DNA of 64,000 bases from Rhabdonatronobacter sediminivivens (GCF_013415485.1 NZ_JACBXS010000005.1:62001-126000); one strand, 5' to 3'; shown: positions 52,941 through 62,076, counted from the first letter of the stretch. Notes: generated by a model from the sequence alone, not told the origin. Numbers and translations are program-made.

Positions 52941-54119
52941 ATGTCCCTATCTGCCCCGATGAACCCTGCGCTTGTCGCCAGTTTTGCCCCTCCGGTCATG
53001 GAGGCGCGGGGATGGCTGGAGGGGGTGGCCTTCGCGCCTGATCGTCCGCTTCTGAACCTGAGCCAGGCCGCGCCGGTGGACCCGCCGCCGGCACCGCTGC
53101 GCGCGGCCATGGCGGAAGCCATGGAGGATGCGCAGACGCATCTTTACGGGCCGGTGCTGGGGATGCCGGAATTGCGCGAGGCGCTGGCGGCGCGGACTGC
53201 CGCAATCTATGGAGGGGCGGTTTCGGTGGGGCAGGTGGCGATCACCTCGGGCTGTAACCAGGCGTTTTGTGCCGCGATTGCCACTCTGGCGGGGGCGGGC
53301 GATGCGGTCATGGTGCCGGTGCCCTGGTATTTCAATCACAAGATGTGGCTGGACATGAACGGGATCGAAACGGTGCCGCTGCCCTGTGGCGCGGACCTGT
53401 TGCCGGACCCTGCGACGGCCGCGTCGCGGATCACGCCGCGCACCCGGGCGATCGTGCTGGTCAGCCCCAACAACCCGGCCGGGGTGGAATACCCGCCCGC
53501 GCTGCTGGAGGCGTTTCGCGATCTGGCGCGGGCGCGGGGGATTGCGCTGATCCTGGATGAGACATACCGCGATTTTCACGCCCTGGAGGGGGCGCCGCAT
53601 GGGCTTTTTGCGGATCCTGACTGGGACGATGTGCTGATCCATCTGTATTCCTTTTCCAAGGCGTATCGGCTGACCGGGCACAGGGTGGGCGCGATGCTGG
53701 CCAGCCCGGCGCGGCTGGAACAGGCCGAGAAATTTCTGGATTCGGTGGCCATCTGTCCGACCGGGCTGGGCCAGCGGGCGGCGCTTTGGGGGATCCATCA
53801 TCTGGACGGTTGGCTGGCCGGTGAGCGGGACGAGATCCTTGCACGGCGGGCCGCGCTGCAGGCGGGGTTCCAGCGGTTGCCGGGCTGGGCGGTGGAGTCC
53901 TGCGGGGCGTATTTTGCCTGGGTGCGTCATCCGTTCGATCTGGCTTCGGATGCGCTGGCGCGGCGCCTGGTGCGCGAGGCCGCGCTGTTGCTGTTGCCGG
54001 GGACCATGTTCATGCCGAGCCCGGCTGACGGGGCGGCGCATCTGCGGATTGCCTTTGCCAATGCCGATGCGGCGGGGATCGATGTGCTGGTGGAGCGTCT
54101 GGCGGCGCTGAAGCTGTGA
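52941..54119 (+). CDS. PLP-dependent aminotransferase, class I/II
   Basis: A 392-residue fold-type I aminotransferase. The PLP lysine is in LYSFSKAYRLTGHRVGAM; ITSGCNQAF, VSPNNPAGV and ILDETYRDF are the usual neighbours (phosphate, ring and Asp/Tyr motifs). The substrate is not predictable. ATG 52941 has a GAGAGG ribosome site; ATG 52959 is an alternative. It follows the sox genes in the same direction but beyond copy 9 of the hairpin family, so it probably has its own promoter. A role in glycine or related amine metabolism is only suggested by the location. Confidence 0.82.
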   Translation: MSLSAPMNPALVASFAPPVMEARGWLEGVAFAPDRPLLNLSQAAPVDPPPAPLRAAMAEAMEDAQTHLYGPVLGMPELREALAARTAAIYGGAVSVGQVAITSGCNQAFCAAIATLAGAGDAVMVPVPWYFNHKMWLDMNGIETVPLPCGADLLPDPATAASRITPRTRAIVLVSPNNPAGVEYPPALLEAFRDLARARGIALILDETYRDFHALEGAPHGLFADPDWDDVLIHLYSFSKAYRLTGHRVGAMLASPARLEQAEKFLDSVAICPTGLGQRAALWGIHHLDGWLAGERDEILARRAALQAGFQRLPGWAVESCGAYFAWVRHPFDLASDALARRLVREAALLLLPGTMFMPSPADGAAHLRIAFANADAAGIDVLVERLAALKL

Positions 54120-54160
54120 ACCGGGATCCGGCGGCCCGCATGTGATCTGTTTCCAAGCGG

Positions 54161-54217
54161 TGCGCGCGTTCCGCGCGCAAGACATGAGCAGGCCCTGCCG
54201 CGTTGCGGCAGAGCCTG
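54161..54217 (+). terminator. Two hairpins after the aminotransferase gene
   Basis: TGCGCGCG/CGCGCGCA (54161-54168 with 54172-54179, loop TTC) and CAGGCCCTGCCGC/GCGGCAGAGCCTG (54189-54201 with 54205-54217, one mismatch, loop GTT). They lie 42-98 nt past the stop. No U-tract. Confidence 0.5.
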
Positions 54218-54265
54218 CGGTGGGCGCCGCGTTCCGATCTGAGTGCCTGTGGTCTGCGGGTGTGA

Positions 54266-54406
54266 TCAGCGCCAGACGGCGAGCGATTCCAGCAATTCGA
54301 CAAAGCGGCGCGCCAGGAACAGTGCGCCGCCCCAGCCCATGAGGGCGTCAACCGCCAGCAGGCTGGCCAGCGTCAGCGCAAACCCGATGGCGACGGCGTT
54401 GGTCAT
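54266..54406 (-). CDS. Small membrane protein of 46 residues downstream of gap
   Basis: ATG 54406 follows a GGGGGGAAG ribosome site. The product is one hydrophobic stretch (MTNAVAIGFALTLASLLAVD) followed by an amphipathic tail ending ELLESLAVWR. From memory, very similar small proteins ending in a FWR/VWR motif sit next to gap or ATPase genes in other Rhodobacteraceae, which supports it being real. It lies 37 bp after the gap stop on the same strand. Function unknown. Confidence 0.72.
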   Translation of the reverse strand: MTNAVAIGFALTLASLLAVDALMGWGGALFLARRFVELLESLAVWR

Positions 54407-54443
54407 TGCTTCCCCCCGGACACTCCCGGGCGCCGCCGGGCGG

Positions 54444-55448
54444 TCAGTGAATCAGCCGCCCCATGGCCGCGGCCACATCGGCCATGCGGCAGGAGAAGCC
54501 CCATTCATTATCATACCACGCCAGCACGCGCACCGTACGCCCGCCCACGACCCGGGTCTGATCCGGGGCGAAGATGGAGGAATGCGTGGTGTGATTGAAG
54601 TCGATCGAGACCTTGGGTTCCGGGTCATAGGCCAGCACCGCGCCCATGCGTCCGGCGGCGGCTTCCTGCACGATGGCGTTCACCTCTGCCACCGTGACCG
54701 ATTTCGCGGCCTGGAAGGTCAGGTCCACAGCGCTGACATTGGGGGTGGGCACGCGCAATGCGGTTCCGTCCAGCTTGCCGGTGAGTTCGGGCAGCACCTC
54801 GCCCAGGGCCTTGGCGGCGCCGGTGGAGGTGGGGATCATCGCCATGGCGGCGGCGCGGGCGCGGTAGAGATCCTTGTGCCGGCGGTCCAGGGTGGGCTGG
54901 TCACCGGTGTAGCTGTGGATGGTGGTCATGATGCCCGATTCGATGCCGATGGCGTCATTGAGCACCTTTGCCAGCGGCGCCAGGCAGTTGGTGGTGCAGG
55001 AGCCGTTGGAGACAACGCGGTGTTCGGGCAGCAGCGCGCGGTGGTTCACGCCATAGACGATGGTCTTGTCGGCATTGGTGGCAGGCGCAGAGACCAGCAC
55101 CCGCTGGGCGCCGCGGGTGAGGTGGACGGCGGCCTTGTCCCGGCTGTTGAACTGGCCGGTGCATTCAAGCACCACATCGATGCCGTCCCAGTCCAGCTCG
55201 GTCGGATCATAGGTGGACATGACCTTGATCGGGCCGCGGCCGAGGTCGATGCTGTCGCCCTGGACGCGGACGGTGCCGGGGAAGCGGCCATGGACGGAGT
55301 CATATTTCAGCAGATGGGCATTGGTTTCGATGGGGCCGGTGGCGTTGATGCGCACCACCTCGACATCGTTGCGCGCACTTTCGGCGATATGGGCCAGGGT
55401 ACACCGCCCGATACGCCCGAATCCGTTGATGCCGATGGTTACGGTCAT
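54444..55448 (-). CDS. gap: Glyceraldehyde-3-phosphate dehydrogenase
   Basis: A 334-residue NAD(P)-dependent GAPDH. The N-terminal Rossmann motif is INGFGRIGR, the catalytic Cys is in SNGSCTTNCLAPL, and the HSYTGDQ segment has the active-site His. The nicotinamide loop motif and DNEWGFSCRM at the C-terminus are normal. ATG 55448 (MTVTIGIN) is chosen; two codons upstream the frame starts with TTG. Palindromes of the GTTAGCGC type about 95-125 bp upstream suggest control by a LacI-family carbon regulator. Confidence 0.94.
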   Translation of the reverse strand: MTVTIGINGFGRIGRCTLAHIAESARNDVEVVRINATGPIETNAHLLKYDSVHGRFPGTVRVQGDSIDLGRGPIKVMSTYDPTELDWDGIDVVLECTGQFNSRDKAAVHLTRGAQRVLVSAPATNADKTIVYGVNHRALLPEHRVVSNGSCTTNCLAPLAKVLNDAIGIESGIMTTIHSYTGDQPTLDRRHKDLYRARAAAMAMIPTSTGAAKALGEVLPELTGKLDGTALRVPTPNVSAVDLTFQAAKSVTVAEVNAIVQEAAAGRMGAVLAYDPEPKVSIDFNHTTHSSIFAPDQTRVVGGRTVRVLAWYDNEWGFSCRMADVAAAMGRLIH

Positions 55449-55540
55449 GTCCAAGCCCTCTTTCGTCTCATTCCACCTGAGAGTCGGTATACTGGCGGAG
55501 ACGTGCAGAAAAAAGATCGAAATGTGTTTTTTGTGAAGAC

Positions 55541-55571
55541 GTTAGCGCAAACCTGTGATGGCAGCGCTAAC
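55541..55571 (-). promoter_or_regulatory. CceR-like (LacI-type) operator pair upstream of gap
   Basis: GTTAGCGCAAAC (55541-55552) and GCAGCGCTAAC (55561-55571) both resemble the palindrome GTTAGCGCTAAC, matching at 11 of 12 and about nine positions. From memory, this is close to the site bound by CceR, a LacI-family regulator of central carbon genes in Rhodobacter. The outer halves also form one GTTAGCGC/GCGCTAAC inverted repeat. Position, between DUF4168 and the gap start, fits gap control. Confidence 0.5.
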
Positions 55572-55637
55572 GCGAGGCGCGAACCTGGCGCCGGGGCGGT
55601 TCCGCGCCCTTTCCTGGGCGCGGTCGCGCTTGCAGGC

Positions 55638-56024
55638 TCAGTCTTCGCCGTGCAGTTCGGCAAAACGCTCGTTCAGGAGGGCGTTGAGTTCGGGGTCCGC
55701 GGCGGCGGCATCGCCGATGGCGATGTATTCGTCCACGGTGATCCCGGGTGTTTCTTCCACGGCTTCGAGGATGGCGGTATTGGCCGCTTCGATGATCTGG
55801 TTCTGCTCGTCCTCGCTCTCGGCGTCTTGCAGCGTTGCAAGATAGGCGTCGCGGACCTCGGCCACGGCCATGGCCGCGTCGATGAAGGCATCGAGTTTCT
55901 GTTCCTGCTCGATCATCTCGGCGCCCGAGGCTTCGGCCTGCGCGGCGGCGGGCAGGGCGCCGAGGCTTCCCATTGCCATGCCGAGGGCGACAGCTGCCGG
56001 TGCGAGGGTGCTTTTGAAGGCCAT
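55638..56024 (-). CDS. DUF4168 exported protein
   Basis: A 128-residue protein with a signal peptide (MAFKSTLAPAAVALGMAMGS, cleavage near ALPAAAQA). The mature part is acidic and helical, with DAFIDAAMAVAEVRDAYLAT and ITVDEYIAIGDAAAADPEL matching the DUF4168 pattern seen in many proteobacteria and cyanobacteria. ATG 56024 follows AGGAGAT. It is upstream of gap on the same strand but with about 190 bp of promoter-like sequence between. Function unknown. Confidence 0.82.
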   Translation of the reverse strand: MAFKSTLAPAAVALGMAMGSLGALPAAAQAEASGAEMIEQEQKLDAFIDAAMAVAEVRDAYLATLQDAESEDEQNQIIEAANTAILEAVEETPGITVDEYIAIGDAAAADPELNALLNERFAELHGED

Positions 56025-56244
56025 GATATCTCCTGTTCATCGGTTTGGTGGAGCGGATCATCCCGCCACAGACCTTCACCTATGGCGCATCCGGGGTCCG
56101 CGCAAACGCGTTGGCGGAAAAATGCCCATGTGCCAGATGCGCGGGCCTGCGGCGCGGCGCCAAAACTTCGCACAGGTGGCCGGTGCGGGCTGGACAGCCG
56201 GGCGCTTGCGGGGCAGTCTGTGCGCAAAATTTCAGGAGCCGCCC

Positions 56245-56682
56245 ATGACGCCGACCGAAAGCAGACCGTTCCACATGACCCTGATGTCGCTGGCCGCCCT
56301 TCTGTGGTATGTGGCGCTTGCGCTGGATTACCTGGCGGCGCGCTATGACCGGGTGGCTGAACTGCCTGCCATGCCCGAAGGGATGGGTCTTGGCTATGAG
56401 GTCATGCCGCTCTGGGCGGCAGTGGCGACCGGTGCGGCGGTCTGGCTGGGGCTGTTCGCGGCAATCCTGCTACTGCTGCGGGACCGCATGGCCGTGCTGA
56501 GCTTTGCCTTCACCTTCATCGCGGCCATCGTGGCGGTGGTCTGGGTGGTGCAGTTTTCTGCCGAAGGGCCGCGTGAATGGCTGGGTATGACGCCGATGCA
56601 GATGGTTGGGGCGCAGGTTCTGGTGCCTTTTGTGTTGTGGGTCTATGCGCGCAGTCTGAAGCAGCGCGGCGTTTTCGGCTGA
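56245..56682 (+). CDS. Membrane protein of 145 residues, unknown function
   Basis: A product with four predicted membrane spans (about 13-33, 56-78, 83-105 and 120-138) and a cytoplasmic tail SLKQRGVFG. ATG 56245 follows an AGGAG ribosome site eight bases upstream; the longer in-frame extension runs antisense to DUF4168 and is rejected. It is divergent from DUF4168 and 141 bp before cysK. No family recognised. Start choice and hydrophobicity support it being a real gene. Confidence 0.72.
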   Translation: MTPTESRPFHMTLMSLAALLWYVALALDYLAARYDRVAELPAMPEGMGLGYEVMPLWAAVATGAAVWLGLFAAILLLLRDRMAVLSFAFTFIAAIVAVVWVVQFSAEGPREWLGMTPMQMVGAQVLVPFVLWVYARSLKQRGVFG

Positions 56683-56823
56683 CGCGCCGCTTTCGCCAAA
56701 CCGTGACCAGTATCGCGCCGGGGACGGGTTGCGTTCCTGACCCTGGCGGCGGACACAGGCCCGGCGCGTCCGCGATCGTGGCGGGCGCGTCTTGACCGTT
56801 CTTCAGGTTCCAGGGAGCCCCGC

Positions 56824-57855
56824 ATGACCATTCGCGCCGATCTTGCCGATGCCATTGGAAACACGCCGCTGATCCGCCTGACAGGCCCCAGCGCGGCCAC
56901 GGGCTGCGAAATTCTGGGCAAGGCCGAGTTTCTGAACCCGGGCCAATCGGTCAAGGACCGTGCCGCGCTGTGGATCATCCGCGATGCGGTGGCGCGCGGG
57001 GCGCTGAAGCCCGGCGGCACGATTGTCGAGGGCACCGCCGGGAACACCGGGATCGGGCTGGCGCTGGTCGGCGCGTCAATGGGGTTTCGCACGGTGATCG
57101 TGATCCCTGAGACGCAGAGCCAGGAAAAGAAGGACATGTTGCGGCTGGCGGGGGCCGAACTGGTCGAGGTGCCGGCGAAGCCCTACCGCGACATCAACAA
57201 CTACATCCGTTATTCCGGCCGCCTGGCCGAGGCGCTGGCCGCCTCCGAGCCCAACGGCGCCATCTGGGCCAACCAGTTCGACAATGTGGCCAACCGCCAG
57301 GCCCATGTCGAAAGCACCGGCCCCGAGATATGGGCGCAGACCGGCGGCAAGGTGGACGGGTTCATCTGTGCCGTGGGGTCGGGCGGAACGCTGGCGGGTG
57401 TAGCGCAGGCGCTGCAGCCGAAGGGGGTCAGGATCGGGCTCGCGGACCCGGACGGGGCCGCGCTCTACAGTTTCTATACCACCGGTGAATTCAAGGCCAA
57501 GGGCTCCAGCATCACCGAAGGGATCGGGCAGGGGCGGGTGACCGCGAACCTTGAAGGGTTCACCCCCGATTTCTGCGCCCGCATCCCGGATGCCGAGGCA
57601 TTGCCGGTGTGCTTTGACCTGCTGGCGCGTGAAGGGCTGTGCCTGGGGGGCTCGTCGGGGATCAATGTGGCGGGTGCGATCCGCATGGCGCAGGACATGG
57701 GGCCGGGGCATACGATCGTCACCATCCTGTGCGACTATGGCACGCGCTATCAGTCCAAGCTGTTCAACCCGGCCTTTCTGCGCGAAAAGGGGCTGCCGGT
57801 CCCGGAGTGGATGGACCGCCCCGCGCCCGATCTGCCGGATGTAATGGAAGCCTGA
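56824..57855 (+). CDS. cysK: Cysteine synthase, CysK type
   Basis: A 343-residue fold-type II PLP enzyme. The PLP lysine is Lys44 in NPGQSVKDRAA, the phosphate-binding loop is GTAGNTGIGLALVG, and VGSGGTLAGVAQAL is the second glycine loop. It makes cysteine from O-acetylserine and sulfide. The insert ANQFDNVANRQAH identifies the cysteine synthase family. It is longer than CysK of E. coli (323). The mscS gene follows 21 bp later in the same direction. It fits the sulfur theme (Soe, Tpa) only loosely. Confidence 0.9.
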   Translation: MTIRADLADAIGNTPLIRLTGPSAATGCEILGKAEFLNPGQSVKDRAALWIIRDAVARGALKPGGTIVEGTAGNTGIGLALVGASMGFRTVIVIPETQSQEKKDMLRLAGAELVEVPAKPYRDINNYIRYSGRLAEALAASEPNGAIWANQFDNVANRQAHVESTGPEIWAQTGGKVDGFICAVGSGGTLAGVAQALQPKGVRIGLADPDGAALYSFYTTGEFKAKGSSITEGIGQGRVTANLEGFTPDFCARIPDAEALPVCFDLLAREGLCLGGSSGINVAGAIRMAQDMGPGHTIVTILCDYGTRYQSKLFNPAFLREKGLPVPEWMDRPAPDLPDVMEA

Positions 57856-57876
57856 GCCCGGAGGCTGAGCGACCAT

Positions 57877-60411
57877 ATGCGACCCGTGCCAAGCTATTTT
57901 CGCGCAGGCCTTGCCCTGCTGGGGCTTGTGGCCGTGCTGGCGCTGCCCGGCCATGCGCAGGCCCAGGACATCGACGCGCGCGAGGCCCAGCAGGCCAGTG
58001 AAGCTGCCACCGGTCCCGATATGGTGCTTTGGGAGTCGCTGGCCACGCTGGCCGAAGCTGCGCTGGCGGATTCAGCCACCGACTCGGCCATCCTCCTGGA
58101 CCTGCGCGCGCAGCTTGTGGAAAAACGTGCCGCCTTTCTGGCGGTTCAGGATGCCAGCCGCGAACGGGTCGCAGCACTACGCCGCCAGATCGAGGCCCTT
58201 GGCCCCCCGCCCGAGGAAGGCGAGACCGACCCCCCCGAGATCGCCGAGCGCCGCACGGCGCTGAACGAACAGCTGTCCCGCGTTGCCGCGCCGGGGATCA
58301 CCGCGGATGAGGCCTTTCGCCGCGCCGACGGGCTGATCCGCACCATCGACCGGGTGCTGCGCGAACGCGATGCCGATGCGCTGATGACGCTCTGGCCCAG
58401 CCCGGTGAACCCGGCGAACTGGCTGGCGGGGGTGGATGCGGTGTTTTCCTCGGGCTTCACGGTCTATGGGGAGGCACTGGGCAACTGGCGCGACCCTGCG
58501 GTGCGGGTCGAGTTCCGCTCGAACCTGCCGGTGATGATCGGTGCGATCATGCTGGCGCTCTTGCTGCTGATGCGGGGCAGGCGCTTTGCCGAACAGGTGA
58601 CGCAACGGCTGCAGGAGGGGGCGCAAAGCCGGCGCGGCCAGCAGGCGATGGCGCTGTTGACATCCCTTTCGCAGATCATCGTGCCACTGGCAGGGGTGTT
58701 CCTGCTGGTGCTGGCGCTGGAGGTCACGGGGCTTCTGGGCGAGACGGGATCCGCCACGGTATCGGCCTTTGTCGTGGCGGGGATGTACTATCTGACGGCG
58801 CGCTGGCTGGGTGGGCAGATCTTCACCCGCGCCGAACTGGCCTATTCGCCCCTGCGCCTGCCGCGCGAACGCCGCCGCGAGGGGCGGTTCATGGCCTCGC
58901 TGACCGGGCTGTTCCTGGGGCTGTATGCGCTGGCCAATGCCTTTATCGAACCCGATGTGCAGACCGACGCGGCAAACGCCGTGATCTCCTTTCCGTTGCT
59001 GGTGCTGGCCGGGGTGGTGCTGTTCCGCATCGGTCAACTGTTGTTGCTGCATGCGCGCCAGAGCGTGCAGCAGGCCGCCGAGGCCGAGGAGCCCGCACAG
59101 GCGAGCTTCTTTGACCGGCTGGTGGGCGTGCTGGGGCGCATCGCCATGGTGCTGGGCATCGGCGCGCCGGTGCTGGCCGGGATCGGCTATGTCCAGGCGG
59201 CCGAGGCGCTGCTGTTTCCGGCAATCGAATCGCTGGGCCTGATGGGGCTTCTGGTGCTGTTGCAGCGCCTGGTGGGCGATATCTATGCCGCCATCACAGG
59301 CGGCGGCGAAGAAGCGACCGAGGCATTGATCCCGGCGCTGATCGGCTTTGGCCTGGCGCTGCTGTCGCTGCCGGTGTTCCTGCTGATCTGGGGGGTGCGC
59401 ACGTCCGAACTGCTGGAGATATGGCAGGTGGTGCGCGAGGGCTTCGTGATCGGCGAGACGCGGATTTCACCCACCAACCTGCTGAGTTTCCTGATCATCT
59501 TTGCCATCGGCTATACGGTCACGCGGATTATCCAGGGGGCGCTTGGGTCCACGGTGCTGCCAAAGACCTCGCTGGACCGGGGCGGGCAGAAGGCGGTGGT
59601 GTCCGGCACGGGCTATGTGGGGATATTCCTGGCGGCCGTGATCGCCTTTTCCACCGCCGGGATCGACCTGTCGGCGCTGGCGCTGGTGGCGGGGGCGCTG
59701 TCGGTTGGGATCGGCTTTGGCCTGCAGAATGTGGTGTCGAACTTCATTTCCGGCATCATTCTGCTGGTCGAACGCCCTATTGCCGAAGGCGACTGGATCG
59801 AGGTGGGCGGTACCATGGGGATCGTGCGGTCGATCTCGGTGCGCTCGACCGTGATCGAGACCTTCGACCGGACCGATGTGATCGTGCCCAATGCGGACCT
59901 GATCTCGGGGACGGTGACCAACTGGACGCATCACAACAACACGGGGCGGCTGATCGTCAAGGTGGGGGTGGCCTATACCTCGGACACACGCGAGGTGGAG
60001 CGCATCCTGCGCGAGGTGGCCGAGGCGCAGCCGATTGTCGCGCTCAACCCGCCGCCGTCGGTGGTGTTTCTGGATTTTGGCGCGGATGCGCTGGAGTTCG
60101 AGGTGCGTTGCATCCTGCGCGATGTGAATTTCATCATGAAGGTGCGTTCGGACATGAACCACGAGATCGCCCGCCGCTTCCGCGAGGCGGGGATTGAAAT
60201 TCCCTTTGCGCAGCGCGATATCTGGCTGCGCAACCCTGAAGCCCTGCGCGGCGAGGCGCCCGCCACCCCCGCGCCCGCCAACCCCGCGCCTGTGGCCAGC
60301 ACCGCCCCGCGCCGACCGGTGCAGCCGGACGACCCGCTGTCCGATGCCGCGCGCCCGGATCTGGATGACTTGTCCGCTGGCCCCGCAGATGGAGGAGATA
60401 CAGATCGATGA
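57877..60411 (+). CDS. Large MscS-family mechanosensitive channel with DUF3772 N-terminus
   Basis: An 844-residue protein. Signal peptide residues 1-29 (ALPGHAQAQ) are followed by a periplasmic DUF3772-like helical region with coiled coil (about 60-170), then about ten membrane spans, and a C-terminal MscS domain with the pore helix GALSVGIGFGLQNVVSNFISG and the beta-domain VERPIAEGDWIEVGGTMGIV. The C-terminus is a Pro/Ala-rich tail. It would release osmolytes on hypo-osmotic shock. ATG 57877 starts the signal. It overlaps alaX by four bases (ATGA). Confidence 0.9.
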   Translation: MRPVPSYFRAGLALLGLVAVLALPGHAQAQDIDAREAQQASEAATGPDMVLWESLATLAEAALADSATDSAILLDLRAQLVEKRAAFLAVQDASRERVAALRRQIEALGPPPEEGETDPPEIAERRTALNEQLSRVAAPGITADEAFRRADGLIRTIDRVLRERDADALMTLWPSPVNPANWLAGVDAVFSSGFTVYGEALGNWRDPAVRVEFRSNLPVMIGAIMLALLLLMRGRRFAEQVTQRLQEGAQSRRGQQAMALLTSLSQIIVPLAGVFLLVLALEVTGLLGETGSATVSAFVVAGMYYLTARWLGGQIFTRAELAYSPLRLPRERRREGRFMASLTGLFLGLYALANAFIEPDVQTDAANAVISFPLLVLAGVVLFRIGQLLLLHARQSVQQAAEAEEPAQASFFDRLVGVLGRIAMVLGIGAPVLAGIGYVQAAEALLFPAIESLGLMGLLVLLQRLVGDIYAAITGGGEEATEALIPALIGFGLALLSLPVFLLIWGVRTSELLEIWQVVREGFVIGETRISPTNLLSFLIIFAIGYTVTRIIQGALGSTVLPKTSLDRGGQKAVVSGTGYVGIFLAAVIAFSTAGIDLSALALVAGALSVGIGFGLQNVVSNFISGIILLVERPIAEGDWIEVGGTMGIVRSISVRSTVIETFDRTDVIVPNADLISGTVTNWTHHNNTGRLIVKVGVAYTSDTREVERILREVAEAQPIVALNPPPSVVFLDFGADALEFEVRCILRDVNFIMKVRSDMNHEIARRFREAGIEIPFAQRDIWLRNPEALRGEAPATPAPANPAPVASTAPRRPVQPDDPLSDAARPDLDDLSAGPADGGDTDR

Positions 60412-61139
60412 CCGACCTGCCCGCAACCCGGCTGTTGTTCCGCGAAGACGCCTATGCGCAGCAGGCGCCCGCGCGCGTTCTGGCGCATCTTGATGGGGCG
60501 TTGGTGCTTGAGGCGAGCCTGTTCTATCCGGCGGGGGGCGGGCAGCCGGGCGATACCGGGCGGCTGGTCTGGCCCGGCGGCGCGTTGACCATCACCGATA
60601 CGCGCAAGGGGCCTGAGGGGGCCGTGCTGCTGGTGCCGGGCGCGGGGCAGGCCCTGCCACCGGTGGGCACTGAGGGCACGCAGCATCTGGACTGGGCGCG
60701 GCGCTACGCCATGATGCGGGTGCATACGGCGCTGCATCTGCTGTCGGTGGTGATCCCGCTGCCGGTGACCGGCGGGCAGATCGGCCCCGAGAAGGGACGG
60801 CTGGACTTCGACATGCCCGAGGCCCCGCCGGAGCGTGCGGCGCTGGAAGAGGCGTTGCAGGCGCTGGTGGCGCGCGATCTGCCGGTGTCCGAGGACTGGA
60901 TCACCGATGCGGAACTGGCGGCGAATCCCGCGCTGGTCAAGACCATGTCGGTGGCGCCGCCCATGGGGCAGGGGCGGGTGCGGCTGGTGCGGATCGGGGC
61001 GGGGGCGGATCAGGTTGATCTGCAGCCGTGTGGCGGGACGCATGTGGCACGCACGGGCGAGATCGGCGGCCTGCGGATCGGCAAGATCGAAAAGAAGGGC
61101 CGCCAGAACCGCCGCGTGGCACTGCATCTGGAGGGCTGA
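60408..61139 (+). CDS. alaX: Alanyl-tRNA editing protein AlaX
   Basis: A 243-residue trans-editing enzyme. It has the HxxxH zinc site (MRVHTALHLL) and the second zinc motif QPCGGTHVARTGEIG, in the order of the AlaRS editing domain. The N-terminal part (SLFYPAGGGQPGDTGRL) is the tRNA-synthetase class II-like beta domain. It hydrolyses Ser-tRNA(Ala) or Gly-tRNA(Ala). The start overlaps the mscS stop by four bases, an unusual pairing that suggests co-transcription. Confidence 0.93.
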   Translation: MTDLPATRLLFREDAYAQQAPARVLAHLDGALVLEASLFYPAGGGQPGDTGRLVWPGGALTITDTRKGPEGAVLLVPGAGQALPPVGTEGTQHLDWARRYAMMRVHTALHLLSVVIPLPVTGGQIGPEKGRLDFDMPEAPPERAALEEALQALVARDLPVSEDWITDAELAANPALVKTMSVAPPMGQGRVRLVRIGAGADQVDLQPCGGTHVARTGEIGGLRIGKIEKKGRQNRRVALHLEG

Positions 61140-61175
61140 CGCTTCGGTTGCCTGCCGCCCCACGGGGCCAGGCTC

Positions 61176-61219
61176 GGCCAGCGCTGGCGCGCCGCACCGG
61201 CCCGGTGCGCGTCCTGGCC
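61176..61219. terminator. Hairpin between alaX and DUF1330
   Basis: Outer arms GGCCAG (61176-61181) with CTGGCC (61214-61219), and a near-perfect inner palindrome GCACCGG-C-CCGGTGC (61194-61208). It lies between convergent stops at 61139 and 61225 and may serve both. No U-tract. Confidence 0.5.
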
Positions 61220-61224
61220 AGTCC

Positions 61225-61521
61225 TCAGCCCTCGCCGTAGCCTTCGACGATGACCAGGTCGGCGGTGGACACCGGATCGCGCAGCGCCTTGGCCGCCTGG
61301 TATTCTGGGCTGTCGTAGCAGGCGCGGGCGGTGGCCAGATCGGCGAATTCGATCACCACGTTGCGGGCCCGGGTGGCGCCTTCGCGGCTGTCCTGTGTGC
61401 CGCCCCGGACCAGGAAGCGCCCGCCGAAACGCGCGAATGCGGCAGCGTTGGCGCTGCGATAGGCCTCATAGGCGGTGGGGTCGGTGATATCGACATGGGC
61501 GACCCAATAGGCTTTGGGCAT
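61225..61521 (-). CDS. DUF1330 domain protein
   Basis: A 98-residue protein of the ferredoxin-like/dimeric alpha-beta barrel fold. Characteristic strings are PKAYWVAHVDITDPTAYEAY, RFLVRGG and VVIEFADLATARACYDSPEY. Function of the family is not known. ATG 61521 follows a GGAGTTTCC ribosome site; the upstream extension to 61662 is rejected. It is divergent from the next small gene with 180 bp between. Confidence 0.88.
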   Translation of the reverse strand: MPKAYWVAHVDITDPTAYEAYRSANAAAFARFGGRFLVRGGTQDSREGATRARNVVIEFADLATARACYDSPEYQAAKALRDPVSTADLVIVEGYGEG

Positions 61522-61701
61522 GGAAACTCCGGCGGGTTTGTGTTGATGGGTGGTCAGAAAAGCCGCAAACTTGCGCAGGATCAAGGCAGAGATGGCAAAA
61601 CCTTGCCAGTTTTGCGCCCTTGTCATCAACCTGGGGTTCAGTTCAGGACCCAAGGTTCCCATATGGTGACAAACGCGACCCTAACCTGGAGAGGATTTGC
61701 C

Positions 61702-61959
61702 ATGGCCCCCGGTTTTGACCCGCTTTCGATCTGGACACGCAATACGGTGGTCTGGGTGCGCTACATTCAGGCGCAGCAGGAGTTCTGGTTGCGGATGATG
61801 GGCGTTGCGGCGCAGGGAATTCCGCATCAGAGCAGTGCCGAACTGGCCGCCGAGGCCGAAGCGATGTGTTCGGAGGAGGCGAAGAAGCGCAAGCCGAAGG
61901 TGCGCCCGACGGCCAGCCGGACCAGCGGTGCCGAAAAGCGGCTTGCAAGCGCGACCTGA
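61702..61959 (+). CDS. Small protein of 85 residues, unknown function
   Basis: ATG 61702 follows a GGAGAGGATT ribosome site. The N-terminal half is aromatic and amphipathic (FDPLSIWTRNTVVWVRYIQAQQEFW), and the C-terminal half is basic (AKKRKPKVRPTASR). No membrane span is clear. The pattern of an aromatic helix with a basic tail vaguely resembles phasin-like or DNA-binding small proteins, but no family is recognised. Longer upstream in-frame codons lie in the divergent region. Supported mainly by the ribosome site and composition. Confidence 0.55.
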   Translation: MAPGFDPLSIWTRNTVVWVRYIQAQQEFWLRMMGVAAQGIPHQSSAELAAEAEAMCSEEAKKRKPKVRPTASRTSGAEKRLASAT

Positions 61960-62076
61960 CCGACGCGGGAACGGGCGTGTTCCGGAGCCTGCAGCCTTGC
62001 CAGTTGGATGGCGGGGCGGTCATCGGTGTGTCAGGGCTTTGCGCCTCTGCGACTTGACCACGCCGCGCGGGTGGTA

